A stretch of 38,503 nucleotides of DNA, taken from positions 1-38,503 of the forward strand of contig WLOT01000004.1 in NCBI GenBank assembly GCA_009699125.1, written 5' to 3'. This DNA comes from Actinomycetota bacterium (GTDB lineage: Bacteria > Actinomycetota > Acidimicrobiia > Acidimicrobiales > Acidimicrobilacustridaceae). The notes beneath the pieces were generated by a model. The model was not told the origin of the DNA and did no database searches. It saw only the letters and a program-made list of their open reading frames with translations. Made by a program: the position numbers and the translations under genes. The stretch's first letter is position 1; every line of letters starts with the position of its first letter. Shown here one piece after another: positions 32,234-38,503 of this stretch.

Positions 32234-33795
32234 AGGTGCTTCGGCTTCCGTGTGCGCAAGTAAAGGATGGCACCGCCGACGGCGAACAGTGAATACACCG
32301 TTGCATTGCCGACTTTGGTGGTGTTGATGGCGTTGGGATCAGACCCAGCGCTGAGCAATGGGAGAAGGGCGATGATGGTGATCGCCGGAGGAATGACGAG
32401 TCGGGCGATCATGAGCCAACCCATGACATCGGGGCCGAGTCCGGCGAGACCGGCCATATCGGGTGCACCCTGAGCGGTACTGATCATCGCCGAGACAGCA
32501 GCAGCGAGAGCAACCGGCACAAACATGATGAGCGCGAGTTTCCACACCACAGCAAATGGGACGAGGATCAACGCAGACGCAGCAGCAATCGCACAGACGA
32601 ATGTCATGACGACAAATGCCGCAGCGACGTGTTGCAAAATCAGGACCCCAGGGGCTTCGGGAAAGCTTTCCCACCGGGTGGGGTGATCGACCTCTTGGGC
32701 CGTTGGTTCCGATGCGTCGTAAGCGACGAGGTAGAGCGCAAGGCCAGCAACGATGAGCATCGGAATTGTTCCGCGCCACAAAGCGCCGAGTGAAAGTCCG
32801 GCGACGGCACCGAGCATGGCCATGCGGATGAGGCGGGGGAGAGGGAAGCGCAGGTAACTCTGCCAATCGCGTTTCCACGTTGGCGGAATGAAGCTCTTCT
32901 TCTTTGAGCGACCGATTCGAATCCATGGACGCAGCCGAGCGTTCTCTTGAGAAAGCTGTCGACGAAGAAGCACAACGGTTCGAACGTCTTGAAGTGTGAC
33001 GGCGAAACGCAACTGGGCAACGAGTCCGGCGCGTCGCAACGCGTGCTCAATCGAGAGATCTCCGATTCGAGAAAGTCCTAGCCAGACGACGACGGCCACA
33101 AGCACGATGCTGATGAGCGCAAGCGCCCGGAAGGTGATTGGCCAGAACGCAATGTCGGCCATCAGCGTGAATGGCGAGGTGGTCCGCTTACCAAGTACGT
33201 CGAGCACCGACCAGGCAATGAGGAGTGCTGCAAGGAAGTTTGCCGGCCACCAGCGAAGCCGGCGACCTGAGGTCGCAAGTGCAGTTGCAGAAGCGAGCAT
33301 GCCGGCGAGCGCAAATGCAAGCGCGCCACACGCAATCGCTGCAGCAGGGTTCACTGGAAGTCGATGTGCGGCAACTTCGCCGATGATTGCGCCGATCACT
33401 GCGCCTGCGAACGCCATGAATCGAAGCTGCTTGATTGCCGGACCACGAACAACGGATTCGCGCGGAACCGGCGCGTTGAGTTCGTGCATCACGACCGGTG
33501 CTTCTAAAACAAGCGGGCCGCCGCGGCCGCCTGATCGCAAACCGATGCCGATGGCAATCGCAAAGCCGAGTCCGAGCCACATCGGCGCTTCGTTGGCAAA
33601 GCGCAGTGCTTCTTCATTTGTGAGGCGATCGTTTGGAAGTCGACTGACCGCAAACATGATGAAGATCACCGCTGCGAGGCCCACCATGTAGACGCGGTAG
33701 AGGGCGTCGATCCAGTGGACTTCGGAAAGTCGGTTATGGCGTCGAGTGCGCCGCAGGTCCTGCAGCGCTTCGGTGGGAGTCTCGACGTCAGTCAC
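32230..33795 (-). CDS. Polytopic membrane protein, ABC exporter permease candidate
   Basis: A 521-residue protein with about twelve hydrophobic segments and a large cytosolic loop (about 255-315, rich in Arg and Lys, containing LQDVRTVVLLRRQLSQENAR). Coupling to the ATPase gene through a GTGA overlap makes it the membrane partner of that ATPase, although its sequence does not show a named permease family. The loop with an ALQDVRTV-like motif is seen in some actinobacterial export permeases. The GTG at 33795 lies 8 nt after TAGATT. Confidence 0.78.
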   Translation of the reverse strand: MTDVETPTEALQDLRRTRRHNRLSEVHWIDALYRVYMVGLAAVIFIMFAVSRLPNDRLTNEEALRFANEAPMWLGLGFAIAIGIGLRSGGRGGPLVLEAPVVMHELNAPVPRESVVRGPAIKQLRFMAFAGAVIGAIIGEVAAHRLPVNPAAAIACGALAFALAGMLASATALATSGRRLRWWPANFLAALLIAWSVLDVLGKRTTSPFTLMADIAFWPITFRALALISIVLVAVVVWLGLSRIGDLSIEHALRRAGLVAQLRFAVTLQDVRTVVLLRRQLSQENARLRPWIRIGRSKKKSFIPPTWKRDWQSYLRFPLPRLIRMAMLGAVAGLSLGALWRGTIPMLIVAGLALYLVAYDASEPTAQEVDHPTRWESFPEAPGVLILQHVAAAFVVMTFVCAIAAASALILVPFAVVWKLALIMFVPVALAAAVSAMISTAQGAPDMAGLAGLGPDVMGWLMIARLVIPPAITIIALLPLLSAGSDPNAINTTKVGNATVYSLFAVGGAILYLRTRKPKHL

Positions 33796-33803
33796 GGTCT
33801 AGG

Positions 33804-33809
33804 AATCTA
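33804..33809 (-). promoter_or_regulatory. -10 box, leaderless promoter of the ABC exporter-DUF3097 operon
   Basis: TAGATT on the minus strand, 8 nt before the GTG at 33795, with CTGACC 16 nt further upstream as a fair -35 element. Confidence 0.5.
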
Positions 33810-33827
33810 CCGGTGATAGGTGAGTGG

Positions 33828-35624
33828 TCAGTTCGAGGCCCGCTCGGCTTCATCGGTGAGTTCTAACCATTGCTCTTCGGCGGCATTGAGTTCAGCGAGA
33901 ACTGCGGTCAATTCCCCTCCCAGACGGGTGAGTTCGACGTGATCGCCAGAAACCGCGAGGTCGGCAACTTTCAGTTCAAGGCGGTCCTTTGCCTTGGCCA
34001 GCCGCTTGATTTCCTTCTCGAGGTCCTTGATGAGGAAACGCAAGGTGCTTGGCGACCTCGTCGCCGGTTTCTCAGCAGATCTGGCTTTTGAGGCCTTTGT
34101 CGAGGAAGAACCAGACGAACCGCTCGGAGCTTTGCGTGGGTCGGCAATTCGTCCCCGGACCATGGAAGCACGGCGTTGTTCTTCCCAGGCTGCGTAGCCG
34201 CCAGGGCGACGAGAGGGGTTGGCATGGCCATCCATGACGATGACATCGGCAACGGTTCGTTCGAGGAAGGCACGATCGTGACTTACGACAATGAGTGCAC
34301 CGGGCCAGTCGTCGAGGAATTCCTCGAGAACGCGCAGTGTGTCGAGATCAAGGTCGTTGGTTGGTTCGTCAAGTAGCAAAACGTTTGGCTTCTGCGCGAG
34401 CACGAGCAGAAGTTGAAGACGTCGACGTTCGCCGCCCGAAAGAAGTTCGATTGGAGCCCATTGCGCATCGCCGTCGAACCAGAACGATTCGAGAAGTGCG
34501 GCGTCTTGCCAATCGGGTTCTCGACGGCCACCGGTAATTGCTTCTCGAACGCGTTGACGTGGATCGAGTTCGACACCAATTTGGTCGTAGTACCCGATTC
34601 GAACAGTTGAACCGACGTCGATCGTTCCGGTCGATGGCGAGCGGCGTCCAGCGATGAGGTCTAGGAGCGTTGACTTGCCTGCACCGTTGGGGCCAACGAG
34701 CCCGAGTCGCTCGCGATTATCGAGCATGAGTTCGATGTCGCTGAACAGAGGCGGTGCGCCGTCATGGTGAAATGACACGTCAGTGAGCTCAACGACTTTG
34801 TCGCCAAGTCGCGGTGTTCCGAACCAAAGATCGGGGATTCCAGACCGGGCAGCAGGTTCTGCGCGCGTTTCAACCAACGTTGTTGCTGCGTCGATCCGTG
34901 CTTTCGGTTTACTGGTTCGTGCCGGGGCGCCGCGCCGAAGCCAAGCCAATTCTTTGCGAGCGAGATTCTTGCGAGTTGCCTCTTGCGTAACTGCTTGTTC
35001 TTCGCGCAAGGCGCGACCTTCGAGGTAGCCGGCGTAGCCACCGTCATGAAGATAGGAGCGTCCACGATCAAGTTCGAGTACTCGGTTTGTGACGCGATCA
35101 AGAACGTGACGATCGTGCGTCACGAGTACGAGACCGCCGCGGTAACTATCGAGTCGATCTTCGAGCCATGCAATCGCATCGATGTCGAGATGGTTTGTGG
35201 GTTCGTCAAGGACAAGGAGGTCGCTGGGAGCGACGAGGGCACGCGCAAGCGCGACGCGCTTGGCCTGACCGCCCGACAAGCGACTGGTGTCAGCGTCGGT
35301 GAGAGAGGCCATGCCGAGATGGTCAAGAACGGCAGCTGCTTCCCAGTCGCGCTCGGCAACGGCCTCGACCGCGGCGAGGACCGTGCCTGTCGGCAACACC
35401 GGGCGCTGGGGGAGCGTGGCGATTCGAACATCACGACCTCGGCGAACGGCGCCCGATTCGGGCTCGACCTCGCCCGTAAGTACAGAAAGCAGAGTGGACT
35501 TTCCTGTTCCGTTCAGTCCGACGATCCCGAGTCGGTCTCCCGTCGAAAGGGTCAGTGACACATCGGTAAAGAGTGGGCGACCGGGGCGGGTCATAGTTGC
35601 TCGGTCGACGTCCACACAGATCAT
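33828..35624 (-). CDS. ABC-F family ATPase, Uup-like
   Basis: A 598-residue soluble protein with two ABC domains and no membrane segment. Domain 1: Walker A GLNGTGKST (36-44), signature LSGGQAKRVALA, Walker B LLVLDEPTNHLD. Domain 2: Walker A GPNGAGKST, signature LSGGERRRLQL, Walker B VLLLDEPTNDLD. After a Ser/Lys-rich linker the last 75 residues form a predicted coiled coil (LIKDLEKEIKRLAKAKDRLE), as in Uup-type ABC-F proteins that act on ribosomes or nucleic acid. The ATG at 35624 is preferred because it lies 7 nt after TAGCCT; an ATG at 35630 is only 1 nt from that box. Confidence 0.93.
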   Translation of the reverse strand: MICVDVDRATMTRPGRPLFTDVSLTLSTGDRLGIVGLNGTGKSTLLSVLTGEVEPESGAVRRGRDVRIATLPQRPVLPTGTVLAAVEAVAERDWEAAAVLDHLGMASLTDADTSRLSGGQAKRVALARALVAPSDLLVLDEPTNHLDIDAIAWLEDRLDSYRGGLVLVTHDRHVLDRVTNRVLELDRGRSYLHDGGYAGYLEGRALREEQAVTQEATRKNLARKELAWLRRGAPARTSKPKARIDAATTLVETRAEPAARSGIPDLWFGTPRLGDKVVELTDVSFHHDGAPPLFSDIELMLDNRERLGLVGPNGAGKSTLLDLIAGRRSPSTGTIDVGSTVRIGYYDQIGVELDPRQRVREAITGGRREPDWQDAALLESFWFDGDAQWAPIELLSGGERRRLQLLLVLAQKPNVLLLDEPTNDLDLDTLRVLEEFLDDWPGALIVVSHDRAFLERTVADVIVMDGHANPSRRPGGYAAWEEQRRASMVRGRIADPRKAPSGSSGSSSTKASKARSAEKPATRSPSTLRFLIKDLEKEIKRLAKAKDRLELKVADLAVSGDHVELTRLGGELTAVLAELNAAEEQWLELTDEAERASN

Positions 35625-35631
35625 TGGCATG

Positions 35632-35637
35632 AGGCTA
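35632..35637 (-). promoter_or_regulatory. -10 box, leaderless promoter of the ABC-F gene
   Basis: TAGCCT on the minus strand, 7 nt before the ATG at 35624. This spacing is what selects that ATG over the one two codons upstream. Confidence 0.5.
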
Positions 35638-35667
35638 CGACCAGTCGGCGACCTCGCTGTCCCCCTG

Positions 35668-35695
35668 TTGTTGTCCGGCTCGGTGCGAGTAGCGT
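35668..35695 (+). promoter_or_regulatory. Candidate promoter of the PIG-V-like gene
   Basis: TTGTTG (35668-35673), 16-nt spacer, TAGCGT (35690-35695). The leader to the ATG at 35733 is 37 nt and holds a G-rich stretch (ATCGGGGGGATGG) rather far from the start. Confidence 0.45.
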
Positions 35696-35732
35696 TTCGC
35701 AAGTTCCATCGGGGGGATGGACCGCAAACAAC

Positions 35733-37001
35733 ATGACTGATTCCTCTTCGACCACTCTTGCTCCGACAGAGCCAGCGAAAGCACGGGCCCTAACGCGCCT
35801 GCGCGATCGGAAGAGCGATCCGTCACGTGAACGTCAACCCTGGACCGACCACTGGTGGTCGCCACTCGTGATCTTTGTATCGATCGGGGTCCTTGTTTGG
35901 ATCGCAATTTGGTACGGCAATAACCATCTCGCGCACGATCCGTTTTTCCCGTATCGCGAATCGGTCGGGGACACCTGGTTCGGCGGCTTCGCTCGTTGGG
36001 ATGCCGAGTGGTACCGGACGATCGTGCGCGAGGGCTACGTCTATTACCCGGGCGTTCAGTCGTCGGTTGCCTTTTGGCCGACCTACCCAATCGTCGTAAG
36101 TCTCTTTAGCTGGGCATTTCCAAGCATCTACATCACTGGAACTTTTGTGACTGTGTGTGGTGGAGCAACTGCAGTTGTTCTTCTGCGCAAATGGGCAAGG
36201 GTCTTTGTGCCGAGCAGCGTTGCCATTACAGCTGTTGTGTTGCTGTGTGTCTTTCCCTACAGCTGGTATCTCTACGGCGTTGTGTATTCCGACGCGTTGT
36301 TTGTTGCAACGGCAATCGGCGCGTTCTATCTCGTCGAACGTGATCGATATTTCTGGGCGGGCATGGTTGGAATTATGGCGACAGCAGGTCGTCCCGCCGG
36401 TTTGGTGGTCGCGTTCGCACTCGTCCTGCGCGTGATCGAGCGCAGGAATCTTGCAAAGGGAGCGAAGGGCCTCCGTGAACTTTTCAACCCGCGAACTCTC
36501 ACGAGATCGGATGCACCGATCTTCCTTTCGTGGCTGGGTGTTGGTGGATGGTGTGTGTTCCTTTGGGTGAAGTTCGGCGATCCGCTGTTATTCGCTTCCA
36601 TTGAGGCGAGTAAGGGTTGGGATCAAGGGGCTGGTCCTTCAACATGGTTGAAGTTCCGCCTCATTGAGGAACTTCAACACCGGCCGTTCGAATGGTCGAC
36701 CATCGGACACGTGGCACACGGACTCGTTGTTCTTGGTGCGCTCTTTCTCCTTCCTCTTGTGAAGAAGCGATTCGGCTGGGCCTACACCGTCTATGCGTTG
36801 GGTCTCATCGCATTGCCGTTGCTCGGGACAAAAGATTTCTTTGGAGCCGGGCGGTATCTACTCGGCACGTTCCCCTGCATCGTCGTCGCTGCCGAACTTC
36901 TCGTTGCTCGTCCAAAAGCCCGTGCGGTGATCTTGCCGCTCTCGCTCATTGTGATGTTGTCGATGGCGGTCGCGTTCGGGCGTGGGTCCTACATTTCCTG
37001 A
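35733..37001 (+). CDS. PIG-V-like mannosyltransferase (GT-C fold)
   Basis: A 422-residue membrane protein with a cytosolic N-terminus of about 40 residues and roughly nine helices. The external loop after helix 1 carries GGFARWDAEWYRTIVREGY; RWDxxWY is the signature of the PIG-V/mannosyltransferase family, with the catalytic aspartate. SVAFWPTYPI and AGRPAGLVV are further family-like blocks. Such enzymes use polyprenyl-phosphate-mannose outside the membrane, in actinobacteria for lipoglycan or glycoprotein mannosylation; the acceptor here is unknown. Confidence 0.88.
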   Translation: MTDSSSTTLAPTEPAKARALTRLRDRKSDPSRERQPWTDHWWSPLVIFVSIGVLVWIAIWYGNNHLAHDPFFPYRESVGDTWFGGFARWDAEWYRTIVREGYVYYPGVQSSVAFWPTYPIVVSLFSWAFPSIYITGTFVTVCGGATAVVLLRKWARVFVPSSVAITAVVLLCVFPYSWYLYGVVYSDALFVATAIGAFYLVERDRYFWAGMVGIMATAGRPAGLVVAFALVLRVIERRNLAKGAKGLRELFNPRTLTRSDAPIFLSWLGVGGWCVFLWVKFGDPLLFASIEASKGWDQGAGPSTWLKFRLIEELQHRPFEWSTIGHVAHGLVVLGALFLLPLVKKRFGWAYTVYALGLIALPLLGTKDFFGAGRYLLGTFPCIVVAAELLVARPKARAVILPLSLIVMLSMAVAFGRGSYIS

Positions 37002-37050
37002 CTCCAAAGCGATCTCCTCGCCGAAGCGAGGTGTCCGGGGTGCGGACCGG

Positions 37051-37056
37051 TAGCGT
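37051..37056 (+). promoter_or_regulatory. Candidate -10 box for the NfuA-type gene
   Basis: TAGCGT, 48 nt before the ATG at 37105. The leader contains AGAGGT as a ribosome-binding site. No clear -35 element. Confidence 0.4.
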
Positions 37057-37104
37057 TCTGCTCCGGTGCCGGGACAACCCGGCAGTTCTCCCGTAGAGGT
37101 TTCA

Positions 37105-37761
37105 ATGTCCGATCTCACTTCCGCCGTGACCGACGAGGTTTCGTCAACCAGCGAGTACGTGCTCACTGTTGCCCCCGAGGCGCTTGAACAGGTCTTGGGT
37201 ATTCGTGACACCGAAGAAGATCCAGGAGCGATTGGTCTGCGCGTCGAGATCAACGGCGTCAAGGGCACCGACTTCGACTACGACCTTGGCTGGGCGACGA
37301 TTGCCGACCTCGACGCAGAAGACGACCTGTCGTTGCAGGGCGGACTCAGCGTCGTTGTTGCGGCGAACAGCATCGAAAACATGCGCGGCGCGGTCCTCGA
37401 CCTTCCACGATCGTCTGGACAGGGCGGATTTGTCATTAAGAACCCGAACCGGCCCGCACCGGTGAATCCTCTTGATGGTCGCGACATCGTGCTCACCGGC
37501 GAAATCCCCGACAAGGTGACACAACTTCTTGAAGAAGTGATCAATCCTGGCCTTGCCCAGCATGGCGGTTTCGCTGCCCTTGTCGGTGTCGAAGACACCA
37601 CGGTTTTTCTCACGATGGGTGGCGGTTGCCAAGGGTGCGCAATGAGCGCAGCAACTTTGCGTGACGGAATCACGACCTCGATTCACGACGCGATTCCTGA
37701 GGTCACCGAGGTCATCGACGTCACCGATCACAACGCCGGTGACAACCCCTTCTACACCTGA
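37105..37761 (+). CDS. NfuA-type iron-sulfur cluster carrier
   Basis: A 218-residue protein. The N-terminal half (18-105) resembles an A-type carrier (HesB-like) domain but has no cysteine, as in NfuA. The C-terminal NifU domain (130-210) contains LAQHGGFAALV and MGGGCQGCAMSAATL with Cys175 and Cys178; two such CxxC motifs in a dimer hold a 4Fe-4S cluster for delivery to apo-enzymes. The ATG at 37105 follows AGAGGT; an upstream in-frame start at 37066 would overlap the -10 region and is unlikely. Confidence 0.92.
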   Translation: MSDLTSAVTDEVSSTSEYVLTVAPEALEQVLGIRDTEEDPGAIGLRVEINGVKGTDFDYDLGWATIADLDAEDDLSLQGGLSVVVAANSIENMRGAVLDLPRSSGQGGFVIKNPNRPAPVNPLDGRDIVLTGEIPDKVTQLLEEVINPGLAQHGGFAALVGVEDTTVFLTMGGGCQGCAMSAATLRDGITTSIHDAIPEVTEVIDVTDHNAGDNPFYT

Positions 37762-37816
37762 GGCTGACTCATCAGATTCGGTGGCGGCACCGGTGTCGAG
37801 AAATTTCCCGAAGTGG

Positions 37817-37846
37817 TTGCTCAGCAGTGTTAAGTACCTCTAGGGT
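37817..37846 (+). promoter_or_regulatory. Promoter of the OB-fold gene
   Basis: TTGCTC (37817-37822), 18-nt spacer, TAGGGT (37841-37846). This gives a leader of about 80 nt before the ATG at 37934, containing a palindrome. Confidence 0.5.
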
Positions 37847-37888
37847 CACGGCACCGATCGGAGGGGGATCGTTCGTCTCCCTTTGTCG

Positions 37889-37905
37889 GCAGATCACTGA
37901 TCTGC
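37889..37905. promoter_or_regulatory. Perfect palindrome, candidate operator
   Basis: GCAGATC and GATCTGC flank ACT, 28 nt upstream of the OB-fold start and about 40 nt downstream of the -10 box. The size and perfection fit a dimeric (for example TetR-type) repressor site; a short RNA hairpin in the leader is the alternative. Confidence 0.45.
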
Positions 37906-37933
37906 ACAAGACCTGAAAAAGGAAAGGGAGAAG

Positions 37934-38503
37934 ATGGCTGACACTGTCCAAGAGTTCGTCTTCAATCTGACGTTCCCGTTTTCGAGGACGTTGGGTTCGA
38001 CACTCAGCACGTTTGCCTCAGCGCTGGCACAGGGCCAGATCATCGGTGTTCGCACCGGTGGTCGAGTCATTGCACCGCCGCTTGAGTACGACCCTGATAC
38101 CGCTGCCGATTCCGGCACGGATTGGGTGTGCGTTGGTCCGAAGGGAACCGTGTCCTCGTGGACATGGGTGCCGGAACCGACCAACTTGCATCCTCTTGAC
38201 CATGCGTTCGGTTTCGCGTTCATCACCCTCGATGGTGCTGACACGCCAATGATTCACGTCGTCGACGCTGGCTCGGAAAGCGCAATGTCTGCGGGCATGC
38301 GCGTCGAAGCCAAGTTCAAGGATCCGGCCGACTGTGTCGGTCGCATCGACGACATCATCGCTTTCGTTCCCGCCTCTGATCCTTCGCCGAGCGAAGGTGC
38401 GGGCGAACCGTTCGAAGCTCCGGCAGAGAACGAGATCACGGAGATGGATGCGTTTTGCGATCTCCAATATGTCGACAACGCGTCTCCCACCACGCTCATG
38501 TGG
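37934..38503 (+). CDS. OB-fold (DUF35-like) protein, partial at the window end
   Basis: 190 codons are visible with no stop. Residues 15-150 match the actinobacterial OB-fold/DUF35 proteins that act with thiolase-like enzymes on acyl-CoA: ALAQGQIIGVRTGGRVIAPP, then VGPKGTVSSWTWVPEP and ITLDGADTPMIHVVDAG. The rubredoxin-like cysteines of the zinc ribbon are absent here. The last residues (DLQYVDNASPTTLMW) look like the start of a second copy of the domain, so the full protein is probably a tandem. The ribosome-binding site AGGAAAGGGAG precedes the ATG. A thiolase would be expected just beyond the window. Confidence 0.8.
   Translation, partial: MADTVQEFVFNLTFPFSRTLGSTLSTFASALAQGQIIGVRTGGRVIAPPLEYDPDTAADSGTDWVCVGPKGTVSSWTWVPEPTNLHPLDHAFGFAFITLDGADTPMIHVVDAGSESAMSAGMRVEAKFKDPADCVGRIDDIIAFVPASDPSPSEGAGEPFEAPAENEITEMDAFCDLQYVDNASPTTLMW

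Noticed and set aside
37779-37792. CGGTG/CACCG hairpin after the NfuA gene as a terminator
   Set aside because: The stem is 5 bp and no T tract follows, so it is too weak to call.
1-38503. tRNA genes, CRISPR arrays, insertion sequences or attachment sites
   Set aside because: Intergenic regions are short and were read through; no cloverleaf-like sequence, repeat-spacer pattern, transposase motif or flanking direct repeats were found.

Overview
The window reads as a chromosomal segment of a moderately high-GC actinobacterium. The pointers are MurT/GatD lipid II amidation, a DUF3097 protein, a PIG-V-type mannosyltransferase, an actinobacterial-type vitamin B12 ECF transporter, a tandem OB-fold (DUF35) protein, frequent GTG starts and many apparently leaderless genes. 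Class Acidimicrobiia (Ilumatobacter-like) fits best, but that is an inference from gene style, not from a marker gene. I saw no rRNA, tRNA, CRISPR array, insertion sequence or prophage. Gene density is very high, and the only gene-free stretch over 300 bases is the B12 riboswitch leader (7610-7999).

Layout. 1-122 is the tail of a flavin oxidoreductase, separated by a hairpin terminator from a Prx5-type peroxiredoxin. 769-5244 (minus) carries a membrane glycosyltransferase-like protein, MurT, GatD and a small membrane protein: a cell-envelope block. Next come a low-molecular-weight tyrosine phosphatase and a divergent SDR that lacks the usual catalytic tyrosine, then a DUF2236 oxygenase-like gene. 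7671-12415 (plus) is a vitamin B12 uptake operon: promoter, cobalamin riboswitch, a secreted membrane-anchored protein with a transcobalamin-C-terminal-like domain, EcfT, a fused EcfA-EcfA ATPase and an S component. A 2-hydroxyacid dehydrogenase follows. Facing it is a regulator that joins an excisionase-type HTH to a CarH-like B12-binding module. 14376-18998 (minus) is a UbiB-like kinase, bioA, bioF, bioD operon.

19105-21320 (plus) is a carboxylesterase translationally coupled to queC, convergent with a PrxQ peroxiredoxin. Divergent from PrxQ is a ParA ATPase gene overlapping a gene for a repeat-containing tail-anchored protein. 23183-27089 (minus) holds a two-component system, a universal stress protein and a PtpB-like phosphatase whose upstream region has an array of GTTCACC-like repeats. 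Divergent from the two-component system, 27215-29903 encodes two low-complexity extracytoplasmic proteins, the flavin transferase ApbE and a four-histidine ferric-reductase-like membrane protein, probably an envelope redox system. 29904-35624 (minus) carries a crotonase, an ABC ATPase/permease/DUF3097 operon and an ABC-F protein. The right end has a PIG-V-like mannosyltransferase, an NfuA-type Fe-S carrier and the start of a DUF35 OB-fold gene with its own promoter and palindrome.

Two themes connect regions. First, B12: riboswitch, surface protein, transporter and a B12-binding regulator lie within about 7 kb, so this cell probably scavenges B12 and may sense it, or light through it. Second, expression style: nine genes have a TANNNT box 6-8 nt before the start codon and mostly no Shine-Dalgarno sequence, which implies leaderless mRNAs, while genes inside operons overlap by ATGA or GTGA and are probably translationally coupled.
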